A stretch of DNA of 64,000 bases from Oscillospiraceae bacterium (GCA_024404915.1 JAKSPJ010000001.1:124001-188000); one strand, 5' to 3'; numbered from the stretch's first letter, positions 8,647-17,175 are shown. Numbers and translations: made by a program. Notes: generated from the letters alone by a model not told the origin.

Positions 8647-8685
8647 AAAAAAGAACCTGCAGCCAACCAGCTGCAGGTTCTTTTT
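8647..8685. terminator. Bidirectional terminator between anti-sigma and SPFH genes
   Basis: A 13-bp stem (AAAGAACCTGCAG and complement) flanked by A-runs and T-runs on both sides, placed between two convergent transcription units. Confidence 0.9.
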
Positions 8686-8692
8686 CATATTC

Positions 8693-9679
8693 TTACGTTT
8701 CGTTTGCTTTATTCTGGATGTCCGCATCAACTGCAATGTTTTTCAGTGCAGCGGTCAGACCTGCAAGATTCTGGATCTCACTGGGGATAATAATCTTAGT
8801 GGCCTTTCCGTCGGCAGCCTTTGCGAATGCCTCCAGAGATTTCAGCAGAATAATCTGGTTATTAGGAGCTGCATTGTTCAGCATCTGGAGAGCCTCTGCT
8901 TCACCCTGTGCCTCCAGCATCTTCTGCTGACGAATTGCCTCTGCACGCAGGAGTGTTGCCTGCTGCTGTGCCTCAGCCTCCAGAATGTGGGATTCCTTAT
9001 CTGCCTGTGCACGGAGAATCTTGGATTCCTTTTCACCTTCTGCCACGAGAATTGCAGACTTCTTTTCACCCTCTGCCTGGAGAATCTTCTCACGACGCTC
9101 ACGCTCTGCCTTCATCTGCTTTTCCATGGCATCCTGAATCTCACGGGGCGGCAGAATGTTTTTCAGCTCTACGCGGTTAACCTTGATGCCCCAACGGTCA
9201 GTTGCCTGGTCGAGGATTGCGGTAATTTTTGTGTTGATAACATCACGGGATGTAAGTGTGGAGTCCAGTTCCATTTCACCGATAATATTACGGAGTGTTG
9301 TTGCGGAAAGATTTTCGATTGCAGCCAGAGGACGCTCCACACCATAGGTGTACTGCTTTGCATCTGTTACCTGGAAGAATACGACGGTATCAATCTGCAT
9401 GGTAACGTTATCCTTGGTAATAACCGGCTGGGGCTTGAAGTCCACAACCTGCTCTTTGATGCTGACAATCTTAACCACTCTGTCAAAGAAAGGAATCAGG
9501 AAATGGGGGCCTGTGTGCCATTCCTGGTAGAATGCGCCAAGACGCTCCACCACATAGACACTTGCCTGGGGCACAATCTTGATATTGGAAACGAAGATAA
9601 TCAAAGCGATGACAATCAGGACAAGACCTGTAATCAGACCTGCATTGCCTGCGGCAAAAGAAAAGAATGTTGCTAACAT
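8693..9679 (-). CDS. SPFH/Band 7 (stomatin-like) membrane protein
   Basis: 328 residues: a membrane segment at about 12-32, a Band 7 domain (VPQASVYVVERLGAFYQEW onward) and a coiled-coil with repeated AEGEKKSAILVAEGEKES-type heptads, then a short C-terminal domain. This is the stomatin/QmcA type. It is co-transcribed 23 nt downstream of an NfeD gene, the classic partnership in membrane quality control or microdomain organisation. The longer frame begins with a TTG inside the Shine-Dalgarno; the ATG at 9679 has GGAGG at 8 nt and is chosen. The partner protease or client is unknown. Confidence 0.9.
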   Translation of the reverse strand: MLATFFSFAAGNAGLITGLVLIVIALIIFVSNIKIVPQASVYVVERLGAFYQEWHTGPHFLIPFFDRVVKIVSIKEQVVDFKPQPVITKDNVTMQIDTVVFFQVTDAKQYTYGVERPLAAIENLSATTLRNIIGEMELDSTLTSRDVINTKITAILDQATDRWGIKVNRVELKNILPPREIQDAMEKQMKAERERREKILQAEGEKKSAILVAEGEKESKILRAQADKESHILEAEAQQQATLLRAEAIRQQKMLEAQGEAEALQMLNNAAPNNQIILLKSLEAFAKAADGKATKIIIPSEIQNLAGLTAALKNIAVDADIQNKANET

Positions 9680-9702
9680 AGTGTATACCTCCAAAAAATT
9701 TT

Positions 9703-10143
9703 TTATGATGCTTCATTGGCGGGGGTGACAATCAGCTTTGCGCCCTCGACACGGACTACTTTCACAATCGCATCGGGGGGAAGAATTGCTCCCGTTTCAG
9801 AGACTGCCATCCAGTCTACGCCGTTGAGTCTGGCACGGCCGGTGCCCAGGGATTCGTTCACTTCCTCCAGGATGACGGCGGTTTTGCCTACTGTACCATC
9901 GGCATTTGTAGGTGTGACATGCTTGACACGGATTGCGGCGAGCAATGGTCTTGTGATGAGCAGAAGGAACACGGATACCACAACGAATATCGCCAGCTGC
10001 CACTGAAAACTCAGGTTCATCAGTGCAGCAATGAATGCTCCCACTGCGCCCACAGCAAACCAGATTGTTACCAGCTGCAGTGTCATGATTTCAGCGATGA
10101 GGCCGAGAACGAAAACGGCACCCCAAAAAATCAGGTTTCCCAT
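9703..10143 (-). CDS. NfeD-family membrane protein
   Basis: 146 residues, the short NfeD1b form: three to four membrane segments in residues 1-75, then a C-terminal OB-fold domain (about 85-146, GKTAVILEEVN, GTGRARLNGVDWMAVSETG, VVRVEGAKLIV). Such proteins act with the SPFH protein encoded directly downstream. The ATG at 10143 has AAAGGAGG at 7 nt; an upstream in-frame start lacks one. It is the first gene of a two-gene operon with a clear promoter at 10193-10221. Confidence 0.9.
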   Translation of the reverse strand: MGNLIFWGAVFVLGLIAEIMTLQLVTIWFAVGAVGAFIAALMNLSFQWQLAIFVVVSVFLLLITRPLLAAIRVKHVTPTNADGTVGKTAVILEEVNESLGTGRARLNGVDWMAVSETGAILPPDAIVKVVRVEGAKLIVTPANEAS

Positions 10144-10192
10144 AGGATATCCTCCTTTCTGCGTCATCTTTCGGTTGACGCCTTATGCTTGT

Positions 10193-10221
10193 ATTTTACC
10201 ATAATTATAAAGATTTTGCAA
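10193..10221 (-). promoter_or_regulatory. Sigma-A promoter of the NfeD-SPFH operon
   Basis: Minus strand: TTGCAA (10216-10221), 17-nt spacer, TAAAAT (10193-10198) with TG extension. Confidence 0.75.
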
Positions 10222-10499
10222 GTTTCAAAAATCAACAAATTATACACGAACCTCCAAATAGACGGATTATTTTCATATTTCCTATAGTTTTCTTCTAAAT
10301 GCTCCGTTTTTCTCCCATATTTGCATCATATTGTTTTTTCTGCATTATCGCATCATAATCGTCGTATCTGCGTAAAAAATCATATATGATGCATACTATG
10401 GGAATATTAGTAAAATGGAGGAACGAAATCACTTACTGCAATATCCTACTAAAATTCAGCAGTAAAAAAGGCGGGAAGATGGGCAAATAAAAAAGGGGC
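10222..10499. other. AT-rich intergenic region before tRNA-Pro
   Basis: Nearly 280 nt with no supportable gene. The word GCATCATA occurs twice (about 10323 and 10350) and once inverted (TATGATGC, about 10386), with a small palindrome ATCATATATGAT near 10380. The possible 16-codon frame at about 10415 has no ribosome-binding site. Confidence 0.5.
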
Positions 10500-10528
10500 T
10501 TGACAAAATACGCAAAGTGTGGTAAAAT
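10500..10528 (+). promoter_or_regulatory. Promoter of tRNA-Pro
   Basis: Consensus TTGACA (10500-10505), 17-nt spacer, TAAAAT (10523-10528), 11 nt before the tRNA. Confidence 0.85.
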
Positions 10529-10539
10529 AGATAGGCAAT

Positions 10540-10612
10540 CGGGGTGTAGCGCAGTTGGTAGCGCGCCTGCTTTGGGAGCAGGATGCCGCAGGTTCGAATC
10601 CTGTCACTCCGA
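10540..10612 (+). tRNA. tRNA-Pro (UGG)
   Basis: 73 nt. Acceptor CGGGGTG pairs with CACTCCG and the discriminator is A. The anticodon stem CCTGC/GCAGG holds the loop TTTGGGA, giving anticodon TGG. The T-arm has GGTTCGAATCC. CCA is not encoded. It has its own promoter and terminator. Confidence 0.96.
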
Positions 10613-10615
10613 CTG

Positions 10616-10648
10616 AAAACGCATCTGCAGCAATGCAGATGCGTTTTT
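10616..10648 (+). terminator. Terminator of tRNA-Pro
   Basis: ACGCATCTGC-agcaat-GCAGATGCGT followed by seven T. Confidence 0.9.
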
Positions 10649-10680
10649 TTCATAAGAATATGCATAAGGACCTGCAGGAA

Positions 10681-10745
10681 AAAGGCACAAAGAGCAAAAA
10701 TATGGGGGGAGAGAAAATAAGCGTTTTCTCTCCCCCATATTCAAT
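10681..10745. repeat. Dispersed hairpin repeat, family B, copy 2
   Basis: GGCACAAAGAGCA, then a stem of about 16 bp (TATGGGGGGAGAGAAAA opposite TTTTCTCTCCCCCATA) and TTCAAT, closely matching 6275-6336. On the minus strand the hairpin is followed by a U-run, so it may also end the ABC-transporter operon that stops at 10788. Confidence 0.75.
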
Positions 10746-10787
10746 TTGTTGATACGCTCAAACACGAACTGAATGAAGGCAAAATGC

Positions 10788-11546
10788 TCACTGCTCCAGT
10801 TTACGAAGGAATGTGCGTGTTCTCTCATTAGAAGGATTGTCAATGACATCCTCCGGCTTTCCCTCTTCCACAATGAGACCGCCATCCATAAATACCACAT
10901 GACTTGAAACACTGCGTGCAAAATCAATTTCGTGTGTAACAATCAGCATTGTCATTTTTTCCTGTGCCAGGTCTTTCAGCACCTTGAGAATCTCCGCTGT
11001 CAGTTCGGGGTCCAGTGCAGATGTAGGCTCATCAAAGAACAGAATCCTCGGCTTCATTGCCAGTGCACGGGCAATCGCCACACGCTGCTGCTGACCGCCG
11101 GAAAGCTGATAGGGATAATAATCCCCCTTGTCAGCAAGCCCCATTTTTTGCAGCAAAACCTTTGCCTCTGCCATAACCTCTGCACTGCTGCGCTTCAGAA
11201 CATGAATCGGCGCCTCTGTAATATTCCGCAGAACCGTATAATGCGGGAACAGATTGAAATTCTGGAACACCAGCCCAAAGGAATGCTTGATTTCTTTCAA
11301 TTCCTGTTTCGAAACATAAACCGGTTTTCCATTTTCCTCTTTTACGGCTTTGCTGCCGCAATAGGACATCTCACCGCCGTCAATGGTCTCCAGCATAGAA
11401 ATGCAGCGGAGAAAAGTGGATTTTCCGGAGCCGGAGGGACCGAGAATGGAAACCACTTCGCCTTCTCCCACTGTCATGCTGATATCCTTTAACACCTGAA
11501 GGTCGCCAAAGCTCTTTTTCAGATTCTTTACTTCAAGCAAATTCAT
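10788..11546 (-). CDS. glnQ: Amino-acid ABC transporter ATP-binding protein
   Basis: 252 residues, typical of GlnQ/HisP ATPases for polar amino acids. Walker A GPSGSGKST, Q-loop LVFQNFNLFPHYTV, signature LSGGQQQRVAIARAL, Walker B ILFFDEPTSALDPE and H-loop VTHEIDFARSV are all intact. An ATG two codons upstream lies only 3-4 nt from the GGAGG, so I use 11546 (9 nt spacing). It is the second gene of an operon, 21 nt after the receptor-permease fusion, and the pair forms a complete importer. The substrate cannot be fixed from sequence; glutamine, cystine or another polar amino acid are all possible. Confidence 0.93.
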   Translation of the reverse strand: MNLLEVKNLKKSFGDLQVLKDISMTVGEGEVVSILGPSGSGKSTFLRCISMLETIDGGEMSYCGSKAVKEENGKPVYVSKQELKEIKHSFGLVFQNFNLFPHYTVLRNITEAPIHVLKRSSAEVMAEAKVLLQKMGLADKGDYYPYQLSGGQQQRVAIARALAMKPRILFFDEPTSALDPELTAEILKVLKDLAQEKMTMLIVTHEIDFARSVSSHVVFMDGGLIVEEGKPEDVIDNPSNERTRTFLRKLEQ

Positions 11547-11567
11547 ATGCATTCTCCTCCTGCGATT

Positions 11568-13064
11568 TTATCTGAAATAATTCATTTTCTTTTCGATATA
11601 TTCCATTGCGAATGCAACAATCAAGTTGAATACATAATAGAATACACCTGCGATGAACAGCGGCATAATAGTTGTCTCCGCAGCTGCCACCTGCTTGGCA
11701 AGGGTAAACATTTCTGTGTAGGAAATTGCGAAGGCCAATGAGGTATCCTTTACCAGCGTAATCACTTCATTTGTAATGGAGGGCAGAATATTTTTGAACA
11801 TCTGCGGCAATACAATCCTGATGAATTCCTGTGTTTTGCTGAAGCCCAGGATTTCACAGGCTTCGTGCTGGCCCACAGGTACAGCCTGTATGCCGGAACG
11901 ATAAATTTCTGCAAAGTAGGCGGCATAATTCAGGGTGAAACCGATGATAACCGCAATAAAACGATATTCTGTGGAGGTGGAAACATGGAACAGGAAGTAC
12001 GGGCCGAAAAACACCACCAGCATCTGAAGCATCAGCGGCGTACCACGCACCACAGAGATGTACAGCTTAATCAGTACACTAAGAGGCTTGAATTTGCTCA
12101 TGCGGCCCAGGGCAATAAGCAGGCCGAGGGGCAGGGCAAACAGCAGTGTCAGGAAGAAGATGGAAAGGGATGCCCCGACACCTTTCAGAAGCTGGCGGCA
12201 GATGCTGACCAGCTTTTCACCGAAGGGCGTTTCATCTTCAGTGAAATCATCACGGACAGCCACATCTTCACTGAGGCAAACGCTGTCTGACAAATCCCAT
12301 TCTTCAGCGATTTCAGCAAAGGTTCCGTCCTCCAGCATTTGCAGCAGCGTGGACTGTACTTCATCACGAAGCTCTGTGTTTCCCTTCAGAAAACCAATAC
12401 CGTAACGCTCCGAGGAAACCTGTTCATCCAGCATCTTGAATTTATCGCCACGCTTTGATATTTCATATTTCGCAACGCCGATATCCATGCAGATGACATC
12501 AACAGAACCGCTTTCCAGATTCATGAATGCGCTGTTATAGTCACCAATCTGCTGAAGCTCCTTGAATGTGTTTGCCAGGTCGATATTCTTCTGCTCTGCA
12601 TCTTCTCCCGTGAAGGCAGCCAATGCAGAACTGTCTGTCTGGACAGCAACAATCTTGTTTTCCATATCAGAAAGCTGGGAAATATCGGAATCTGTACGGA
12701 CAACTGCCACCTGGGAATTGTCTACATAGGGCACAGACCAGGTATAGTCGTTTTCTCTGCCATTGATGGTAAAGCCATTCCAGATGCAGTCAATGGCACC
12801 TGTTTTCAGCTCCATATCCTTGGAATTCCACTCGATGGGAGTTTTCTTCAGTTCCCAGCCGTTTCTGTCACAGACTTCCTGTGCCAGGGAGAGGTCAAAT
12901 CCCACATATTCTCCCTCTTCATTCTGATAGCCATAGGGCGGAAATTCTGCATCAAAACCCACGGTGAACTGCGTGCGGTCAGCGGCAAATGCTGACAGAG
13001 ACGGTGTGAAAAGTGTGAGCAGCAGCGATGCGGCACAAAGCGCAGAGATACCTTTTTGATTCAT
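11568..13064 (-). CDS. Fused amino-acid receptor and permease of ABC importer
   Basis: 498 residues. A signal peptide (1-28, cut near AFAAD) leads to a periplasmic-type type-3 solute-binding domain (about 32-255: FTVGFDAEFPPYGYQNEEG, GFDLSLAQEV, AIDCIWNGFTI), a linker, and a permease domain (about 285-498) with several membrane helices and the EAA loop (EACEILGFSKTQEFIRIVLPQ). Such receptor-permease fusions are known in Firmicutes GlnP-type importers. In a monoderm the receptor stays tethered at the membrane. The ATG has AAGGAGG at 7 nt. It is first in the operon with the ATPase gene. Confidence 0.94.
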   Translation of the reverse strand: MNQKGISALCAASLLLTLFTPSLSAFAADRTQFTVGFDAEFPPYGYQNEEGEYVGFDLSLAQEVCDRNGWELKKTPIEWNSKDMELKTGAIDCIWNGFTINGRENDYTWSVPYVDNSQVAVVRTDSDISQLSDMENKIVAVQTDSSALAAFTGEDAEQKNIDLANTFKELQQIGDYNSAFMNLESGSVDVICMDIGVAKYEISKRGDKFKMLDEQVSSERYGIGFLKGNTELRDEVQSTLLQMLEDGTFAEIAEEWDLSDSVCLSEDVAVRDDFTEDETPFGEKLVSICRQLLKGVGASLSIFFLTLLFALPLGLLIALGRMSKFKPLSVLIKLYISVVRGTPLMLQMLVVFFGPYFLFHVSTSTEYRFIAVIIGFTLNYAAYFAEIYRSGIQAVPVGQHEACEILGFSKTQEFIRIVLPQMFKNILPSITNEVITLVKDTSLAFAISYTEMFTLAKQVAAAETTIMPLFIAGVFYYVFNLIVAFAMEYIEKKMNYFR

Positions 13065-13135
13065 CTTGAATCCTCCTTATATTTCGGCAGCACCGTAAAA
13101 AAGTCGGCATTGCCTCTATAGAATCCTGTATTTAT

Positions 13136-13164
13136 ATTTTATCATATTAATATGTAAAAGTCAA
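13136..13164 (-). promoter_or_regulatory. Promoter of the ABC importer operon
   Basis: Minus strand: TTGACT (13159-13164), 17-nt spacer, TAAAAT (13136-13141), about 70 nt before the ATG. Confidence 0.8.
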
Positions 13165-13176
13165 GTAAAAAAATAA

Positions 13177-13219
13177 GCGCAAAGTAAAGGAGAGAACAAC
13201 AGTAGTTCTCCCCTTTACT
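13177..13219 (-). terminator. Terminator-like hairpin after the YczE gene, possibly a diverged family-B repeat
   Basis: The stem AGTAAAGG.GAGAAC pairs with GTTCTC.CCTTTACT (13183-13219), and a T-run follows on the minus strand after a short gap. The flanking words GCGCAAAG and ATCAATT resemble the ends of family B, so it may be a diverged copy used as terminator. Confidence 0.55.
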
Positions 13220-13261
13220 GCACATCAATTCTTTTAACTATTGTAACGACATTCTGTGATT

Positions 13262-13903
13262 TCAGGAAGGCTGTTTCCGTATCTTCCGGTAAAGACGATT
13301 GCAGCACTTTATGATATTGCCAATCAGAACTGCCGCAATGATACTTCCCTCCCGGACGCCTTTCAGCGAACCAACAAACAAGAAGCAAATCACAGCTGCC
13401 GCTGCAATGTACAGCACATCAAACAGAATCTTGATATTTTCATATCGCCTGCCTGTCACCTGGGCAATGGCACGATTCATGGCTTCACCGGGCAGCATCG
13501 CCACATTCCCAAGGAACTGTATCCAGATGCCCACACCCAGAACCACACAGCTCAGCAGCATAAACAGCAGCTGTGCACCGTAGCTTTCCACATGAATGTT
13601 TTTCAGTAAGCTGCATGAAAAGTCTGTCAGATAGCCATAGACAAAGGCAAGAATCGTCTGAATCACAATCTCCGACGGCTTGCACTTGCTGCGCAGCAGA
13701 ATTACCTCTGTAGCAATTTGCAGAACGCTCCAGATATTCAGCCACCAGCCGAAAGTTATAGTATGATTGACCAGTGAAACGGAATAGGGTACAGAGGCAA
13801 CGGGGGATGTACCCAGACCTGCCTTTGCAGACAGTGCTACACCCATTGCGGCAATGAACAGTCCAATGAGAAACAGCCCGTAGCTTCGAATCACAGCCTT
13901 CAC
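13262..13903 (-). CDS. YczE/YitT-like integral membrane protein
   Basis: 213 residues with five to six membrane helices, opening GLFLIGLFIAAMGVALSAKAGLGTSPVASVPYS in the manner of the YczE/YyaS family, whose biochemical role is poorly defined (B. subtilis YczE affects surfactin-type metabolite production). The start overlaps the upstream 122-residue gene by 4 nt (ATGA), so translation is probably coupled. Third gene of the GH3 operon. A transport role is likely but the substrate is unknown. Confidence 0.8.
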   Translation of the reverse strand: MKAVIRSYGLFLIGLFIAAMGVALSAKAGLGTSPVASVPYSVSLVNHTITFGWWLNIWSVLQIATEVILLRSKCKPSEIVIQTILAFVYGYLTDFSCSLLKNIHVESYGAQLLFMLLSCVVLGVGIWIQFLGNVAMLPGEAMNRAIAQVTGRRYENIKILFDVLYIAAAAVICFLFVGSLKGVREGSIIAAVLIGNIIKCCNRLYRKIRKQPS

Positions 13904-14268
13904 TTTTCTGCACGCATTCTGTATTCCAGTGCTTCCAGAATCTTGCTGTCCATTTCTACAAGAACACGTTTGTAGTCCTTGAATTGAATCAAAACCGTAT
14001 AGATACCTTTTTTCTGATAGGCTTCGGATGCACGGAAACTCAGCTCCAGCAGTCTTCCCGGATCCAGGATTCCCGTGAGATAGACGGAACGGCCGGAACG
14101 AATTTCATCTTCCAGCATCACCTGATAATCGCTAACATAGGCAGGTGTCAGATAGATATCATCCATTTTTTTCATCGTACCGGAAATATAGGCAATGCCG
14201 CCCGGCATACGAAACAGCCGACAGCCTGTGAAATTTCCTGCAAGTACAATGTTTCTTGCGGATGCCAT
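13900..14268 (-). CDS. Hypothetical protein in GH3 operon
   Basis: 122 residues, soluble, no signal peptide. The order of predicted strands and helices suggests a small alpha/beta domain: a beta-rich N-terminal half (NIVLAGNFTGCRLFRMPGG, VYLTGI) and a helical C-terminus. I recognise no family. AGGAGG lies 7 nt before the ATG. It starts 23 nt after the GH3 stop and overlaps the next membrane-protein gene by 4 nt, so it belongs to this operon. Its role is unknown. Confidence 0.7.
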   Translation of the reverse strand: MASARNIVLAGNFTGCRLFRMPGGIAYISGTMKKMDDIYLTPAYVSDYQVMLEDEIRSGRSVYLTGILDPGRLLELSFRASEAYQKKGIYTVLIQFKDYKRVLVEMDSKILEALEYRMRAEK

Positions 14269-14291
14269 GATAATTCCTCCTGTGTGAAATA

Positions 14292-17066
14292 TTATGTTTC
14301 ATCGGACGGAAGCAATTCCGTCGGTGCTTTCTGGTCATGCAGCATATGGAACTGAATACGTTCCATTTTCAGACCACTCTGTGCAAAATATAGCCGCATG
14401 GTTGTAAAGTGTGAATAAATCGGCAATTCGTTGGAGAAGGAAACCGGCTCGCCGTTTGTGCCATTCCAGGTGAATGTGCCGCTTGCGGTACTCATGCTGA
14501 ACAATGTAACAGGCATCTGTGCCAGTGGACTCTGTGTGGAAGATGCCGTCAGCGTAACCAGATACCAACCCGGCCGGTTCACCGTCAGAGCAAATGCATG
14601 ACTGGTGCCCTGGTCCGTACAGATATCCTCCAGCGGAATTTCCATATCGCCGTTCAATTCATAGAAGATGACCGGCGCACCGGAATCCGTTTCTTCTGCA
14701 GGACGATTCAGCACTTCCGGCTCATGATTTTCGCCCATGGCCCGCCGCATGGCATTGGTATGCAGAAGGAATCCGCAGATATTGGCTGCACAGCGCTGCA
14801 ATTCACCTCTGGTCAATGTACCTTCTTCCAGTGCCGCCATAATATTATCCTCATGGTCTGCACAGTCTGCACAAACCATGTAAAGGTCGTTCTGTGCCCG
14901 TACCATTGCAGCAAGGCAAGATGCATCCGGCTCCTTCATGCCACGCTCATTGATATTTGCCCACCAGTCCGTCATCAGAATGCCCTTGAACTGCCACTCA
15001 CGGCGAATAATCTCTGTGCACAGGTCATAGTTGCCAGCTGTCCACAGGCCATTGACAGAACCATAGGTTGTCATAATCGAATCCGCATTGCCCTCACGCA
15101 CCGCAATTTCAAAGCCCTTCAGATAGATTTCACGCAGGGCACGTTCTGAAACGGTATCATTCAGGAAATGGCGTCTGGTTTCCTGATTATTGCCGCAGCA
15201 ATGCTTGATGGTACCTGTCACGCCCACCTGATGCAGACCCCGCAGCTCCGCTGCCGCAATTTTTCCCGTTAGAAGCGGATCTTCCGAAAAGTATTCAAAG
15301 TTGCGGCCATTCAGCGGATGGCGATGGATATTCATGCCGGGGCCAAGAAGGCAATCCACATGATTGGCTGACATTTCCATACCCACGCAGGTAAACAGAT
15401 CAGTCATCAGCTGCTCATTGAAAGTGGATGCCAGCAATGTGCCATTGGGCAGACTAAAGGCTTTCGTGCCGCAGTCCAGGCGCATTCCGGAAGGACCATC
15501 TGAACAGCAGGCCGCAGGAATGCCGTAGGCTTCCAGCTGTGCAGTAACACCGCCGAATGCAGAAGCGGTACCTGCGGTAACACGGGGGCTGCCCATGCCC
15601 TCACCACGGACAATTTGTGCCAGCTCCTCATTGGTGAACTGTGCAATAAACTGCTGCAGCGTCAGCTTCCCATTGAATACATCCTGCAGGCTGCCCTGTT
15701 TTGCATCTTTCCATTCCTCAGGCAATGCATCGGCTCTGCGCTCTGCTTCATCAAAGGCCAGCAAAGGCACAGCTTCTTCCCCTGCAATTATGCCGTTTTC
15801 TGTGGCAATGGGGCGCATTCTGGAAAAGGACTTGACAGGTGCCATTGCCTGTCTGCATTCTGCCACAACCTCTGTTTCTTCCAGCGCAATCATACCCAGA
15901 AGGGATTCCGCAGACCGTACATCCGAGCCCACATAAATCTTGTAGAGTCCGATTTCACGCACCCAGCAATGTGCATGCCCTGTTATGCCGCTGTCATCAT
16001 AGGAAGCAGGCAATTCCACCCGATAGGAAAAGCTCTGGCTTGCTCCCGGCTGAAGGGTATCCGTCTTGAAGAATGCAATCAGCTGACGGGAAGGCGAACC
16101 CAGCTTACCCTGGGGAACCTCACAATATACCTGTACCACTTCCTTGCCCGGGCGGACACCGGTATTTGTTACCGTTATTTCCGCATAGATTTCCTCGTCC
16201 TCGCCGCCAATCAGCTCCGCAGCAACAGAAAATGTGGTATAGGATAAGCCATAGCCGAAGGGATACCGCACCCGTTCCTTTGCAAAGGTCTCAAAATAGC
16301 GGTAGCCAATGTAAATATCCTCCTGATAGATATTATCATTCTCATCGCCGAAATTGCGGTGAGAGGGATAATCCGTAATGTCATATGCAATGGTATCCGG
16401 CAGTTTTCCGCAGGGAGAAACTGCACCTGTCAGAACATCCGCTGCGCCGGTACCGCCCGTCATGCCGCCCTGCCACAGATACAGCACCGCATCCGGGGCA
16501 TAGTCATCCACGAAGTGCATATCAATAATATTACCTGTATTCAGCAGCACAATGACTTTCTCAAAATATTTTCGGGTCAGGCGAAGCATCTCGCATTCCC
16601 CATCCGTCAGCAGATAGGAGCCCTTCTGCATACGATTATCCTGCTCCTCGCCTGCGGTCCGGCCAATTACCACCACAGCACGCTGACAATGTGCGGCCGC
16701 ATCTGCCACCAGATGTTCCTCCAGCGGCATTTCCTCCTGTGCCCAGGGTTCTCCGCCCCAGCCTGTACCGTTATCGAAAGGATGTGCCTTCTCCCACTCG
16801 CAGTATGTCTCACGCAGGGGCGCATACAGGGTGATACCTGCCGCCTCCAGGCCTTCGGGAATCCCTACCACTTTCGACACATTCACCATGCCGCCGGAGC
16901 CGGTTCCGCTCTTATAATAATGCATCTGTATTCTGCCAAACAATGCAATCTGTTCCTTTTCCGCAAGGGGAAGTGCATCGTTTTTGTTTTCCAGCATAAC
17001 GATGCCCTCTGCCGCAGCCTGTGCAGCATGTTTCAGATATATATTCCAATCAAGTGTATGTTTCAT
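14292..17066 (-). CDS. Circularly permuted GH3 beta-glucosidase
   Basis: 924 residues, no signal peptide, therefore probably cytoplasmic. The GH3 domains are in reversed order. The part normally C-terminal comes first (about 10-270, AAAEGIVMLENKNDALPL, then a fibronectin-III-like module to about 390, FGYGLSYTTF). The (beta/alpha)8 domain follows (about 470-760), with GRNFEYFSEDPLLTG, KHCCGNNQE and the nucleophile motif GILMTDWW (Asp about 700). A beta-sandwich resembling a carbohydrate-binding module ends the protein (about 795-910). Permuted GH3 enzymes are known from Ruminococcus and Butyrivibrio and release glucose from cello-oligosaccharides. CGGAGA lies 8 nt before the ATG. First gene of a three-gene operon. 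Confidence 0.93.
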   Translation of the reverse strand: MKHTLDWNIYLKHAAQAAAEGIVMLENKNDALPLAEKEQIALFGRIQMHYYKSGTGSGGMVNVSKVVGIPEGLEAAGITLYAPLRETYCEWEKAHPFDNGTGWGGEPWAQEEMPLEEHLVADAAAHCQRAVVVIGRTAGEEQDNRMQKGSYLLTDGECEMLRLTRKYFEKVIVLLNTGNIIDMHFVDDYAPDAVLYLWQGGMTGGTGAADVLTGAVSPCGKLPDTIAYDITDYPSHRNFGDENDNIYQEDIYIGYRYFETFAKERVRYPFGYGLSYTTFSVAAELIGGEDEEIYAEITVTNTGVRPGKEVVQVYCEVPQGKLGSPSRQLIAFFKTDTLQPGASQSFSYRVELPASYDDSGITGHAHCWVREIGLYKIYVGSDVRSAESLLGMIALEETEVVAECRQAMAPVKSFSRMRPIATENGIIAGEEAVPLLAFDEAERRADALPEEWKDAKQGSLQDVFNGKLTLQQFIAQFTNEELAQIVRGEGMGSPRVTAGTASAFGGVTAQLEAYGIPAACCSDGPSGMRLDCGTKAFSLPNGTLLASTFNEQLMTDLFTCVGMEMSANHVDCLLGPGMNIHRHPLNGRNFEYFSEDPLLTGKIAAAELRGLHQVGVTGTIKHCCGNNQETRRHFLNDTVSERALREIYLKGFEIAVREGNADSIMTTYGSVNGLWTAGNYDLCTEIIRREWQFKGILMTDWWANINERGMKEPDASCLAAMVRAQNDLYMVCADCADHEDNIMAALEEGTLTRGELQRCAANICGFLLHTNAMRRAMGENHEPEVLNRPAEETDSGAPVIFYELNGDMEIPLEDICTDQGTSHAFALTVNRPGWYLVTLTASSTQSPLAQMPVTLFSMSTASGTFTWNGTNGEPVSFSNELPIYSHFTTMRLYFAQSGLKMERIQFHMLHDQKAPTELLPSDET

Positions 17067-17099
17067 ATTAATCGTCTCCGATAAACAGATTTTATGTAT

Positions 17100-17128
17100 A
17101 TTATACCATATTATTCCGATTGTGTCAA
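17100..17128 (-). promoter_or_regulatory. Promoter of the GH3 operon
   Basis: Minus strand: consensus TTGACA (17123-17128), 17-nt spacer, TATAAT (17100-17105) with TG extension. Confidence 0.85.
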
Positions 17129-17135
17129 CTGTAAA

Positions 17136-17175
17136 GCAACAGGGAGGAACCGCTTTTGATTTCCTCCCTGCTGCA
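17136..17175 (-). terminator. Terminator of the SDR gene
   Basis: Minus strand: GCAGCAGGGAGGAA pairs with TTCCTCCCTGTTGC across a 10-nt loop, followed by a weak U-run. It lies between the SDR stop codon and the GH3 promoter. Confidence 0.7.

Noticed and set aside
10415-10465. Possible 16-codon gene before tRNA-Pro
   Set aside because: Very short, no ribosome-binding site, and no context.
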